The notes below the pieces were generated by a model. That model did no database searches. It was given only the letters and a program-made list of their open reading frames with translations, and was not told the origin of the DNA. From NCBI GenBank assembly GCA_000149265.1, contig CH002902.1, positions 363,352 to 427,351 on the forward strand: 64,000 nucleotides of DNA, read 5' to 3'. The translations under genes were made by a program, and so were the position numbers. Shown in pieces: positions 26,239-38,700 of the stretch. Each line of letters opens with the position of its first letter. The first letter of the stretch is position 1. Source of the stretch: Ciona savignyi. Its lineage: Eukaryota > Chordata > Ascidiacea > Phlebobranchia > Cionidae.

Positions 26239-29200
26239 ACAGTATACGTATTTTATGATGTTACGTTGCATATACGGTTTGGTGCGGTATGTCGTGTTAT
26301 ATATACTCACGGTCATATCCATCAAACTGCCAAACACAAGTTTCGCCGGTCGCTTGATCGTATAACCGCCATCCATCACTACTTCCTCCACTGTATGGCC
26401 CCGTATATGCATTGTAACTAATTACCTGCAAAATATTTTCAATGACAGAACGAGTGAAAGTTATAAAATAGACGTTCTGTCCTTTTAAAAAAAATGCGTT
26501 AATATGTAAATACAAAAGATACAAAATTGACCTGAAATGAGTTGACATGAATATGCAGCGGGTGGGAGGAAACTGTGTCGGTGTTGGTAATGAACCATTC
26601 TTGCACGGTGTTCAATTCAGCTTTGTACCTGAGCGGGTGTATTTACAACGATTATTCCTAAAAGGTCGTATAACTGTCTCATCCAATGTCGGTTTAAAAT
26701 ATAAGGACGCACAATTCCGTTAAAATACTATTAATGGAAAGTTTTTTCTTTGTTTCAAAGATGTGGCAATGTCTAGCGTAATCTTATGTTATCGGTTTTT
26801 GCTTAAAGTTAAACGATTACATTACTAAGTTCGTGTATAGAACTGTGTATAGATAATGCTTTAATATTTATAATAAAACAATTTGGTTATATACCGGTAA
26901 TACGACCCGGCAAATGTTTCTCTTCCGAGCATTAAATTGGAATTGAGCTCAAATTGAAATCTGCCTTCAATTTCCTCTGTCGCCACATTGCGGAGATCTC
27001 GTATGAAATTTGGAAGTGGGGGGAGGTGTGGAGGAAAACGGGAATGCATTAATTGACCAGAGACTTGAAGGGTCATAAGCGGACCATCAAAACTTATTGT
27101 TGATCCCATTGACATCTTGTCTTCGTCATAAAATGTAGACCGCATCTATAGCAGGAAGACGAAGAGTATTTTTTCGGACCCTTCCATAGTAGTTATATTT
27201 TTATCGACGTAAAAAATTAAAACACACTATTTAATCCGTCTAATATTGTGAAAAAAGTTTTATTAAATCGGCACTTAAAATCGAACTAATTTTAGGCAGG
27301 TTTCCCTAGCAGAGCATTCCACGTTAACCTACAACTTCAAATCGGCTAATCATCATCGTTTGTTTCACGCATTTCGACAATTAAGGTGTTAAAACAAAAA
27401 TGTCACTAAAAAAGTTTATTTGGTAACTCAGGTACTCATCAGTTTAGTCTAGCCATAACAATTAATACTGGGGTTGAAACTTTCAGAATTCCTGGATAAC
27501 TTAGTCTTTAAGTACGAATCTGATACAAATATACACACTTTACCCGAACTTTAAAACAATTGTGACTTGGTGACACAGGCGTTTAAACGATCGATATAAA
27601 TCAGGCATACAGTATTACAATTGTGTTTGCGGACCCTGCTTGCGTAACATAAATCATACAAAATGTTGTACAAATAGTGGTGGTGACATGGGGTTTACAC
27701 TGGGTTGGCAATAGCTTAAATTTATAAACTTGGTAAAATCGAACCAACCTCAAATGTCCCTTCGTGGTGACAAACAACCAACCAATCAGCTCTAGATCCT
27801 GGTGGTAAATAAGTCCTTCCTAATCTAGGCACCCTAGGATGGGGGAGATAGATTCCATCCATTGCGATTTCTTTTACCGTGCAAGAAGGACCGCCTGGAT
27901 TGGTATTTACTATTTCAACGGCAAGGGTGTAGAACTCGCCGGAATTGAGAAGTCTGCAACGGCAAACAAGTGAAGGGAAACGGACAACAAGTCATCTCAG
28001 TAATGTTTAAAAAGAGACCATAAACAAAAAAAATTTTCATTATCTATGAAGCGGTCCTTGGAAAAAATAACAACGAGAATGAATTTTTTTGTCTAAAAAT
28101 TTTAGTGTGGAATATTACACAAACGCTTTGCGCCAAAATAAATGAGAATTTAGACTGTACGTATACATAAGATGTGTGAAAAATTATGTGCAAAGGTATT
28201 AAATTTTCCAATTCACTTATTAATATTACTTAGCAGTACTGACCGTAATCTTTTCATTTGTCCAGGTTGAATTTCCAATACTGGATTTAATAAACCATTC
28301 ACCAGCATATACTTTATATTATTAGCCGGATCTTCCAACCAGTCTTCTAAAGTTTGCTGTGAGTTGTCGAGTTGAATTCCATTTTGTCTGAAAGTGTACA
28401 CATTTGCACAAGGTTGCGTTTATTTGTATCACGTATAGACTTCTTTGCAATTCGTACATTGTACATGCTCTCTAATATTAGGAGAGGATATGATTTATTT
28501 TTATCGCCGTGAATAGGGAAACTCAGGGGCAGTAAGCCTATTTACATGGGCAATTTTTGCGAGTTAACTCGCATCGCTAACCCGGTTAAATTTGACGCAC
28601 GCTTTGCGTTATCACGGTTCAGTGATTATGCGGGTTTCCAATCGGGTTTTCCTAACTCGCTCGCGCATGGTAGGTTAACTCGCATTCGTTATTCATTTGG
28701 ATACCAGCATCTTCAGGTAGGTTTTTAATGTTTCGTTTTGAGTTATGCTTGTGGGATGACTTAAGTGAAATTACTGTCATCATAACTATTATTATTTTTT
28801 TTGTTTTTTTATACTTTACGTAGTGTGTTAAATTAGGAATATTTATAGCCCAACCTATATAAAATTTCCTTTATTTGTATAAACAAAATAAATGTAAACT
28901 TTTTCGAGCAACATTTTTTTTGAAATTGTACAAAATTAGAAGATAAATTAACAAACAACAACTAAATGCGGGTTACATAAACGCTCCATGTAAATTGAAC
29001 TGCTTAGCGCGTAAAGAGAGGGAATACCCACGATGCGAACTAAAGCGAGTTAACTCGCATCGCAAACCCGATCATGTAAATAGGCTTATTGTCGCATGGA
29101 CAATCACCAGATTACCTCCCGCCCACCGCCAAGTTATCAAAGCTATACTGTGCAGTGTGTTGTGTATGATTAAGACGTTTCTTTAATTTTAGTAGAACCC

Positions 29201-31411
29201 ATCAATCCACTCTTCACTGGATTCAGACAATGTCCGCTATAAGTGCCTTGCCCAAGAATATACAAGAACCTTGAAATCCTAAAAATACTTTTCTTAAAAT
29301 CCTACAGCGAGTATTTTATCTTTGGTAGATATGTAAGATAATTTACCTTTTTGTCTAATTGTCCTTAAATTGGGTATAACTGTTGAATTGATTGATTGAA
29401 TGTGTTGCATTATATACATCGTACATTTGCGCGAAAATTTATGAGAAACTATCACCTGTCCGCCATTGCGCAAGCGTGTGTGAATTCGTTTTAATGTTTC
29501 CACTATATGCATTATGTGAGTAATTACCTGAACCCTTCATAATCGCCGATAGTCCTTTGTACGCTGGCATAGTCTGCGCTACTGCCGGAGGTATACTGAA
29601 AGAGCATGAACATAATCTGAAGATCGTGTTCGCAGTTGAACGGGCAGGAGACTTCTATAAGCTCAGGCGGACTAGATGGACTATCTTCGACAAGTAGCGC
29701 ACCTTTCATGCCTCCGAGAACCTGTAATGAAAGTGCATGGACATATAAAAAGGCAAGTTATCAAAATGCATGCCCTCGAAAATAAGTTCTACGGGAAGTT
29801 GCACAATAGCGCTTTATTGGCTACAGGGATATCCTTACCGCTGTTTTATTAAAATTTATTTATGCCGAGAGTGATGATCTTGCTTAAAACAGTTGTCGCA
29901 TTGTTAAATGACAACCATAATAATGTGTGTGTTAATTTCACCTGAAAGAATACGCTTCCATGAAAATGTGGGTGGTACCAGAATGTACCAGGTTGTTGAT
30001 CTGGATGTACTTCGAACACATACTGGTAGACGTCTCCGGGTGCTACTGTGTACATAGGATTGTCCCCAGGCGACTGTTGTAACAAAAGAAGGGTATACAA
30101 TTTGAAATCATGATAAATCCATAGTGCTTACCATTCCACTAATATGCAGCCCATGGGTATGAAGATTCGTAGTGTTCGGGTATCCATAACCAGCATCCGT
30201 TTTTGGAGGGTCTGGAGTCTTCAAATTGTTGACCTAGTACATGTAGGTTCTCTCATTTTTAGCTTCAAATTATATGTTAATAGAGACTAAGCTTGTATGC
30301 CTTTGCTCATTAAATGTATTGATAGCTACGTATGTTTATTACTCGGCGCCGAAAAAACTCAGATTTTGTCGACATTTTTCGTGCCTATACAGTCAGATGG
30401 AAACGCTGTGGTCTTTGAGAAAACACCAAGAGAACTTTAAAAAAAAGTCTCATAGGTTCAACAAAAGTTGTTTTGTGCGTTAATGGGGGAAAACTAATCT
30501 TATGATTGCCCATGTTATAAACGGGAATATACACAACTATCCTCCCCTATCCAATCCTCTGCTACGAACACACAAGTTATTCCATTCGCATGATGAGTCA
30601 TGAGTTAATGGAATTCGAAAATGTTCTATCTTGTGGTATTTAGGCTTTTGCCTCAACTATTCGAAATAAAGTACCAGGCATTAACTTGTAAACTGAGTAT
30701 GCTAGAGGAGCTATTCTATACAAACTTACAAATTCGACGTTGAGAATTTCTCCAGGTCGTATCCAAATAGTTGGACCCGGAAATTCGCCGTTGTACAGAC
30801 GTCGCTTTACTGTCAACCAATCGATCGTTACTTCATGGATATCAACTGTCAACTGAACGTGGTTGTTCTGGCGAGCGGAGAAAATCTGAGTCGGATTCTT
30901 AAACGGTTGACCACCTAAAACGCGTTGTGGTAATGTTACTGTTTTCCGTACACGTCCGTTTAATTAATCTACACCTAAGTTAAAGTATTCTAATGGGTGG
31001 CTGACTGAATACGTTATTTAATATATCTATACAGGGATATCCACATAGATTCATACACTTATCGTCAGATAATTTAAAGCTTGTACAAAGTTCCCTATAT
31101 GGTTTAGGTTAATTTTTACTTAAGAGTAATAAATGAACATTGCAAAGACGGTATACTGTGGTTATTTTAGCTTTATTAAATAATTAAACTTTTTATTTAA
31201 AAACATTCAGTAAATAAATTGAACCAATTTATAGAGTAAAGAAAAAATTAAAAACCGGCATTAAACCCATAAAACCAAAGCTAGCACATAAAAATAAGTT
31301 AGCCTGACTACAGTCACCTTTTAAAGGAGTGCACGGCGAAGTATGACTACATTCTTCAGCGCTTGTTAACTGCAATATAAATAGAACCAGAAGTACAACT
31401 GATTTCCACAT
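24240..31411 (-). CDS. MCO-3: secreted laccase-like multicopper oxidase, inverted duplicate of MCO-2
   Basis: Thirteen exons: 31318-31411, 30730-30914, 30132-30233, 29942-30073, 29528-29721, 28244-28387, 27749-27953, 26895-27145, 26532-26628, 26311-26425, 25410-25558, 25075-25180, 24240-24367; 633 residues. All thirteen exon lengths equal those of MCO-2, and much of the protein is nearly identical (exon 2 differs mainly by Val to Ile). Signal peptide, Cys motif (ECSHTSPCTPLKG), HTHG, WYHPHFHG, HPLHIH and HCHILNHEDKGM are all present, so all copper ligands are retained. Its role should match MCO-2: extracellular oxidation coupled to oxygen reduction, substrate unknown. Introns carry an (AT)33 tract, a SINE (intron 10) and a SINE split by a TA-flanked element (intron 5). 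Intron 4 is 220 bp, like that of MCO-2, and almost the same in sequence, pointing to recent duplication or gene conversion. Confidence 0.92.
25756..25974 (-). mobile_element. tRNA-derived SINE in MCO-3 intron 10
   Basis: Minus-strand copy with tail GATAGGATATTCATG at the low-coordinate end and the CCTTTAATTTAGTAGAACCC body. The tRNA head is truncated after ACTAGCTAGC. Confidence 0.7.
26171..26236. repeat. (AT)33 microsatellite in MCO-3 intron 10
   Basis: An uninterrupted AT dinucleotide tract of 66 bp, 75 bp from the donor of exon 10. Open frames across it (TyrIle repeats) are artefacts. Confidence 0.95.
28490..29265 (-). mobile_element. SINE split by a later insertion, MCO-3 intron 5
   Basis: The SINE tail (28490-28532, ATCGCCGTGAATAGGGAAAC) and body (29089-29265, AGTAGAACCC and ACAATGTCCGC) are parts of one minus-strand copy. 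The 552-bp inverted-repeat element at 28535-29086 separates them. Joining the flanks restores the usual SINE order. Confidence 0.7.
28535..29086. mobile_element. TA-flanked MITE nested in a SINE
   Basis: Inverted ends AGCCTATTTACATG and CATGTAAATAGGCT are followed inward by GCGAGTTAACTCGCAT on the left and again near the right end. TA flanks both sides (28533-28534 and 29087-29088), typical of Tc1/mariner-type target duplication. At 552 bp and without coding capacity, it is probably a non-autonomous element. Confidence 0.75.
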
Positions 31412-32014
31412 TTTCGAGCCAAACCTTTAATAACAGCAAAACAGAAGGATTAGGGTGTTAGTTCCGGCCAGAAGGATATGTTAAATGTTGCGGATTTGAG
31501 ACTTAGCGAAAGCTACCTAAATAATGACGAGTTAAACAAAAACTACCCTAATGTCCCCATATACAACACACTAGTTCAAGTATCTTAACGGCTAAAAAAC
31601 GATTTTTGTAGTACCATCCACTAACATAAACTTTAAAAATGTGATTTTTAGTTAAAATTATAATAATAAAATACGTTGTAATACATTATAGGTAACCCGA
31701 TAAGTCTGATAATTCAAACTAAGTTTACCGATCTCTTCGACACTTATTGTGTTAAATGCTTTTTGCTTTATAACTCACCAGCTTATATACTTGCTCTGAC
31801 GAAATTTGTTTGTTCTTCAAAAAGGTGGTGAAACACTCAATGTCGCCCGAATCACCTTGAAACGTTTTGCTTTTTGAATAAAAACCTCGTTTTGCACTTT
31901 AATACATAACGATTTATGTGTTCAGCCACGTTTTAGTAGTGATCTTAGTATTATTGGGACTATACATTATAAAGTAGCACAAACCGCATGCCACTATTCT
32001 GATTTTTTTTCGTT

Positions 32015-32230
32015 GCGTGGAAAAATTAACAGGTGGTATTAATACCACGAAAACACATTTTCCACTGAAGTTATGTTGGTATGTCACGTATACACCATTA
32101 AACTTGAACGAAAATAAATATGCGCAACCTATATTAGAGTGAAAACAATGGTGTGTGGTATTCGTGGTTCAGCAGAACCAACAGGGCAGATGATAACATC
32201 CAAGTTTGCCGTTACTGTGGGACAACGACA
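32015..32230 (-). promoter_or_regulatory. Upstream block of MCO-3 shared with MCO-2
   Basis: Inverted match to 14565-14770, about 0.6-0.8 kb upstream of the MCO-3 start. It marks the outer end of the right arm of the duplication. Longer preserved runs than the surrounding DNA make it a candidate regulatory element. Confidence 0.45.
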
Positions 32231-32746
32231 TCAGTTATTTTGCAGGAACTGCTAAAAACCGCATAACCTCAGTCTGGTTGACAGACTGTTTGGTGACTCT
32301 AGCGCCCTCTTGTTTAAATAAAAACGTCCGTGTTCTGATATTGAACGTGACTGGCTGCTGGCCTAACTCTTGGCTCTAAATTAGAGGGCAGTGTTTTTGA
32401 TCTGCTGTTGCTAAAATTGATTACCGGACATTTTAGTCATGGCAATTTTATTTTAATGTTTTTTGTTTGATGCGTTTAACGCGTGTTGGTTGTCGTACAC
32501 CGAAACCCTACTTAAAATGTTAAAGAGACTATCCGTACTAGGTGGATGCTGCCAGACACTCTCCAAGAGTATCTCCACAGCGTACAACACACGTGTTCGG
32601 GAAGTTTTAACTACATTATCCAAAAGGTTCGACTCAACTTTATATTTTAACAACGGGTTTAACAGAATGCTTCTAAAAAATATGATAGGCTACATTAAAT
32701 GTTAAATAACATCTGTTCCATGGTATGAAATAAAATTTTAAATAGT

Positions 32747-32877
32747 TTTTTTTTTTTTTTTTTTTTTTTTACCGAGCTAAGTTTCGAACCCATGTTGGGC
32801 TCGTCACTAAGACCGTTTTTTGTATAAGAGTCGGTATATGTATCGGTCGCGTTAACCATTTGGCCACACGACCGTAC
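32747..32877 (-). mobile_element. tRNA-like SINE with poly(A) tail and 14-bp target duplication
   Basis: Minus-strand copy with head GGTCGTGTGGCCAAATGGTT, GGGTTCGAAACTT as B-box, and a tail of over 20 A residues. The perfect duplication AAATTTTAAATAGT lies at 32733-32746 and 32878-32891. This proves insertion by target-primed reverse transcription and gives the element's exact limits. Confidence 0.88.
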
Positions 32878-32944
32878 AAATTTTAAATAGTCATAGAATT
32901 CCAGGTTTTGTTTTGATCACTAGTTCTATCTAGTGATTGAGCAA

Positions 32945-33038
32945 CTGAAAGAGAGTACACGGCGACGGAATGTGACTGCACTCCCTTGTGATTGTTAAAT
33001 GCAATATAAGTTGAACTTGGAATACATATTGTGTACAT
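32945..33038 (-). pseudogene. Relic first exon of a multicopper oxidase gene
   Basis: A 94-bp segment, the same length as exon 1 of MCO-3, resembles it on the same strand. The region before its ATG resembles MCO-3 upstream DNA, and a shifted frame reads LILHLT..ECSH..SPCT, matching the signal peptide and Cys motif of the live genes. A two-base loss after the ATG and later compensating indels shift the frame. The donor GT is TT. No other exons were found nearby. Together with similar DNA up to about 33370 this looks like a tandem copy of promoter plus exon 1 that has decayed. Confidence 0.7.
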
Positions 33039-33370
33039 TTTTTAACCAAACCTGTAATTACACATAAACCTTGGCAGAATAGCAGCGGGTCAAACAAAAT
33101 ATTGCGGAATCAAAACTAGAGACATCCGTAGCCTATGGTCAAGAAACTCGAAAGACATTGTTTGACTGGAATAAAGGTAAGTTAACCAAAAACTAAAGGG
33201 GACGACGTATTTAAAGATTGCAAGAACTATATTTAAAGTCATGCTTAATTAAGCATTGCCTAAAACCACCCGAAAATAATCAAACATAGAGAAATACGTT
33301 GTAATTCATTGGGCAACCCAGCAAGTTAGAATTAGGCGGATTAATTCTTGAGTCTCATGTTTTAAACCAA
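33039..33370 (-). repeat. Duplicate of MCO-3 upstream DNA
   Basis: Continues the relic first exon upstream. Landmarks shared with 31412-31740 include the TATTGCGGAATC against TGTTGCGGATTT region, GTTAACCAAAAACTA against GTTAAACAAAAACTA, and AAATACGTTGTAAT. It supports a tandem duplication of promoter plus exon 1. Confidence 0.6.
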
Positions 33371-33708
33371 ACATTCCAACCACTTTATTACGTTCGTTGG
33401 GCCAATCTTTATAACCTACCGCATCTCTTTAACTTATATACTCGATTTAAAACGTTTTTTTAAGTGAGCTTCTTATTTAGACACGAACCTCTGTCGTATC
33501 TTTCCAATAAAAAACAAATACAAACGGACCTAATATAAGGTGTCACTGAAAATCTGACCATAAGAAGTCTTGGATTTTCTTAAAACTTACTAACTTATGA
33601 TCTACAGTTTGAATCAATAGCCCTCCAAAGTTTAAGTACATCGGAATTAGTTTTCTCAACAAAAAAGATAGCGAATTGGCACTAAATGGCTTTGTTTTAT
33701 CAAATATA

Positions 33709-34210
33709 GGAGGCGTTCAACCAATTATTCTCCCTATCTCTCCAATGCAAACTGACCTCACAAAAACGGCTGTCACTCAAAATCCTGACATAGGAAGTCT
33801 AAGATTTTTTCACAATTTTAAATTGAAGCTTGGATCTGCAACCTAAACTCAAAACCCTACAAAATTTTGTTTAAAAATTTTAAGCCCATACCCCTATGTA
33901 CATCGGCAACTTTTTCCCAACAAAACAGCTAGCAGATGCACAATCAACACCTTTATTTCACAAAGCACTGCTCCACGATTACAAAACTTTACAGCTAAAC
34001 AAGAACACCAGCGCGCAGCCTAGCACATGCTGCTTTCAACCAAACAAACGTTGGGGAATCACCACCATTGTTACTCAGCAAAACACTAGTTTAAAAACAA
34101 TGACTCATGGAGGGTACCACTCGTCACATCCTGCCTTTCATAGAGGTCTTAATTGGTTATACGCCATCTATAGGAGAGATGAAAATATACGGGGTTTCCC
34201 TACATTGTAG
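33709..34210 (+). repeat. Dispersed repeat, copy C
   Basis: Matches the start of copy A (7850-8000) and the 12090-12206 part of copy B, so it preserves sequence that A and B each lack. A 104-codon open frame (33896-34210) crosses it and resembles no protein family I know. Confidence 0.7.
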
Positions 34211-34380
34211 TTTAGCATAATACTTATTTACATTTCATTACTCTAAGGGTGCAACTCGCCAGACTCGCCTGCGCACAACATTATTAATCGGTAGAGCGTC
34301 AACCATACCGCCAGTGTGTGAAGCAAAACTAGGTAAACATTGTACGGATAGCTATAACTAGTTGAATGATATATATCCTA

Positions 34381-34640
34381 CTGATTAGTCTGGTTGGTTA
34401 GTGCGTTGCCTTTCAGCCGAAGGTTTTCAGGTACGAAACTGGTCGCTAGCTAGTTGGTTGTGTCCTTGGGCAAGGCACTTAACATACATTGCCCGAGCAG
34501 ATTAATGGGTTTTACTAAATTAAACCAACAATAGCTCCAGTAACCCGACGGTGGGCGCAAGGTGATTTGACGATTGCCCATGTGTTAACCACCTTGTTTT
34601 TGCCATTCACGGTGATATACATGAATATCCTATCCTATAT
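34381..34640 (+). mobile_element. tRNA-derived SINE
   Basis: Nearly complete family copy: GTCTGGTTGGTTAGTGCGTT, GCCTTTCAGCCGAAGG, CTTGGGCAAGGCACTTAAC, and tail ATGAATATCCTATCC. Confidence 0.78.
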
Positions 34641-35752
34641 ACAATTAAACTTAGAAGTATACCAAACAATAAGAGAGTGTTCTTAAATTACGCAATATCA
34701 ATACAAGAGCAATTCTTCCAAGGTAAAAATAAAATCCACATTGATTAATTTTAAGATTATTTTATTTCAACACAAAAATAACGCCATAATAAATAATCAC
34801 CGCCACTTTAATATAGGAGGCATCACTTAAGGAATTTGGCAGATACGTATTTTACTTTGTTCTTGGAAACTACTGCACGTTTGTTGGCAAACGGCATTGT
34901 TAAAATAAAATTCATAACAACCTATAGAAACATAATTTTTATATAAAATCGAGGAGAGCTTTCGAGTTGAGAGAAGGAAAATGTGAGAAAGGTCAGTGCA
35001 TTTGTTTGAAGGGGGTATCTTTTTACAGTTTGTGTTTCTGTTATTTAGTGTGCCAATTAATATTCGATTAAGCCATTTAAAATGCGATAAATAGAATCAT
35101 CACACGTTCACAGTGCTTCGGCGATGTGTAAAGCCGTAAAATCCGTAATCCGTGACCCGTGCAACGTCACAGACTACGTCATAGGCGTCTCACTGTGACG
35201 TCGATACAATGATTTGTCTATGAATCGAAACTCGCCCGTGTGAACGGGAGCGCGCGTCTGGGAAAATTAAGAAATCGACTTTTCGTGGTTGTTTATTGAA
35301 CTGATCGCAATGGTTTCGGGGAAAGTCGCAACACGCCGCGGTAAAAATATGTACAGCATGCGGCATGCGGCAATCGGACCCGTGATCCGGCGATGGAATA
35401 AATAACACGAGGTAAGGTGGACGGAAAGCTAGCAAAAATCTCGTTCAAATCGGAGGTGATACGTGTGTAAACACAAAGGAAGAATGGTAAAAGATAGAGG
35501 AATAAAACGCAAGATATAAAAATGTTTGAACACGGTGCATCGTTGGCCTGAAGCCGCCACGAGCGTTTTGCCGTTCGCCGGATAACGCCTCGCTTGCCGC
35601 TGGGCCGTGTCCTCGTTACGTCATGAACATGACGTAAGCGCCACTCGCACGTGAACTTGATGCAATTGCCTCTCGACCGATGGGAGCAGACAACGCGTCA
35701 TATCACCACGACGTCATTCGATGTGACATCATCAGGTAGGTTTGTGACGTCA
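34641..35752. other. CDC25 3' flank with clustered TGACGT motifs
   Basis: No second gene seen. It should include the CDC25 3' UTR; TTTATT at 35292-35297 reads AATAAA on the minus strand, about 460 bp past the stop, and is a possible polyadenylation signal. Several TGACGT and ACGTCA motifs occur from 35160 onward and continue into the last coding exon. Confidence 0.45.
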
Positions 35753-38700
35753 TCACAGTCGTTTGAGTCGATTGTACAATCCACACTTGGTCTTCTCGCC
35801 AGCCCAGGTCTTGCTTTTGATGCGGCACATTCGAAGCTCACGGGCGAAATCGTCGTGCAGCATCGGACGGTAGGTTTGCGGGTCACAATACTCCTGATGA
35901 CGTAATAAAGGACGTTACTCCACCGAGCGACGCAATTATACGAGGCAATAATTGTTTTGCAAGCTACATGAATACGGATTAGCCAAAAGACCGTAACATA
36001 GATAGATACAAACTATTTTGGGTCCATCAAATAAGACAGTTTTAATCGCTTTTTAACTTTACGCTGGTTCTTATGGGTCTAAGACTTTTATAAATGATTT
36101 CTAAAATATTATACCGCAAATCATACGGCTTAGATATAAATCTAAATCACTTTTACCTCTGTGCCGTTGGTGTGAAAGAAGTTCTTGTATCCGTCCTTGA
36201 GGACGTAAATTTCGGGGTAGTGCAGGTGAGGGTAGCGGTTCACCTCTCGGTCCTTGCTGCGGATAGCTCTGGCCATTCGTGGCCCGCGCTCGGAGCTGAA
36301 CTCACAGTAGAATATGAGGATGGGCGTCTTGTACTTATCGCCGTTGTTTTCGGCCCACATTGGGTTGGAGGAGCTGAAGAATCTGTGGAGACGATTTCGT
36401 TATAATAGGAGGTTTTGGGAGGTAAATACTTGTGGATTGCTAAAGAATGAGAACCGATACATTTTGACACTCCACTGCTTAAATTTTGGCATTTTCGGGA
36501 GAATTAGCCTAAATCAATACGCGGATTGTACGGACACGGTTTTGCGAAATGAGATTTATCAATTAAGTTTCGTGATTTAAACGGGGTGAAAGAGGTTTAA
36601 TGTACGGAAAGGTGTGTAGTGAAAATTTAAAACTTGATTGTGCAATCAAAACATTTTAAACGTACAAAAAATGGTAATCATACTGTCATCAACAGCGATG
36701 CCATAGAAAAAAGGCATTATAATAATTATATAAAGCTTTTAATGATTTAAGCGCAAACAAATTACCTTTTATGGAGGTGTTCCTCTTCCCAAATAGAGTT
36801 TGCACCTTTGACGTGGCCGCCCTGGTATTCGTATGGATACCTGCAGTCGATCACTTCGTACTTTCCAACGTCGAACTTGTTGTTGACCAAGTCGATGAGC
36901 TGTGACGTGAGAAATAATGACGTCATTACATTGTTTTTTAATGCCACAAAAATGATGATAGAATACGAGTTATTCCTGAGTAAACGGCATTTTACGCCGA
37001 GGCATGTCAAAAAAGCGACACACATTACAAAACGCGTACAAACGTGCACACAGTGAGACAGACTTGTTAGAGAACTTACCGTTTTCGGGCTGATGTATTT
37101 GAGGTCTTGGTGCTTTCCAGGCACAGTCTCGAGACTGCATACTCTGCTAAAATCGCCGACTAAATTTGGGTCAGTGGAGCCGAGATCGACTGCGCGCATG
37201 ATGTCCAGCTCGTTTGCAGAACGCGACCTGTAATTTTGGAGGTTTACAATCGATTTCTTGGAAGTGTTTCATACACGAAGAATTTCACAGTGAATCCAAT
37301 AATACAAATAAGATACTATTAATGTGAACTTTATTAAGCATCACAATGGTCCATGGTGTATATATGATAAATACTCACCGGTTCAAAGACACATTGTGCT
37401 CTTCATTGTTCTTTGATGCTGGAGATGCGGAGGAGCCGAGCAGAGCGGACATGGAGTCATCTGCTCCAGTGCTCGTCGGTCTCCGGATGCCACACGGGGT
37501 GGAGGACTCGTCAATGCGCTCCTGGAAGCGTTTGAGAGCATGCAGCGCTCTTCTAGACGGGACTACTGGAGGGGCGGACGGCGATCGGAAAAGTTCGCGA
37601 GGTTTCGGCTGAAATCGGAAGATTTTTGTTAATAATGCATCGGGAATGAAAAAAATGCCTTGGGAATTAAAAAAACGGACAGACAGTAACAAAGGTTTGA
37701 CACTTACCATGCGGGACACAACGGAGTCGTTGACCGATGTGTTTCCTTTATTAGACAGCAGCAGTGGGGCGCTGATTAGCCCGTCGAGGCCAGATGGTGC
37801 CTGGGGGGAATCGATTTTCGCAAGGCCGCCGATTTTCTGCACTCGGACGTTCTCGGTGAGCATTTCTTCGAGAAGCTTCTCGTCGGCGTCGCTGCGTTCG
37901 TGCTCGGATGACACGACCATCATATCGTCTTCCGAATCCGAGTCGTTCGTGCTGCACAGGCCTCGAGTAGGGTGAGCGGGGAATTGATCGTCGAATTCAA
38001 GCTGAAATCGACCGATTTTTTGATAACAAATATTCACTGAAACGAAATATACGCAATTTAACATAGGTTTGTTCAATTATGGCTAACATTTTTGATAACT
38101 ACCACAAACACGAAATGCACATTGTAAATTCCTCGATACCCAGCCGAAATCGATTTTTTTTGATAACAACCATTCATTCAAACAAAATGTACGCAATTAA
38201 AATGGTTTCGTCAAATTGCAGTCGAAGTCTGTTTTCCATACACACGAAATGTACACAGCTTAACATATAGGTTTGTAGCTTTGGCTTACCAGTTGAGCGG
38301 GTGCCGATATTGGTCGGAATTGCTTCAATGACGCGATCGGTGACGAATGCATGAACGCTGCATCGGCCGATTTCGTTTTTCGCTGTTTGGATGAAAACGC
38401 CATTCGCCGTCGAGAGGATCGGGCTTCTGAGAATGAAGCGCCGCTGCATTTTGCTCGTTTCGACGATGCATCGGTCGTGCCGGTTGTCGCATCTAAGGAA
38501 CGTTTGTTCGCACGGATCGGGATTGGAGAGAGGCTTGTACCGCAACATGGCGAGGATTTCGTTCGGCCGAACGGAATAGCAGAGGCCGGGCGAACGTCTC
38601 TGCTGCGGCGGGAAGTAAGAGCCGCGATGCTGCCGGGGACTGCACTCTTCTCCGGGGTCGAACCACCAGCAGACGAACCAGTCGAATCTCGCAGTCTTCG

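Noticed and set aside
26095..26412. Open frames with long TyrIle repeats
   Set aside because: Produced by the (AT)33 microsatellite in an intron; the low-complexity stretch is not coding.
33896..34210. 104-codon open frame in repeat copy C
   Set aside because: Lies wholly in a dispersed repeat; copy B carries part of the same DNA without keeping the frame.
35651..35905. 84-codon plus-strand open frame
   Set aside because: Antisense to the last CDC25 exon, whose YRPM and WAGE motifs are convincing.
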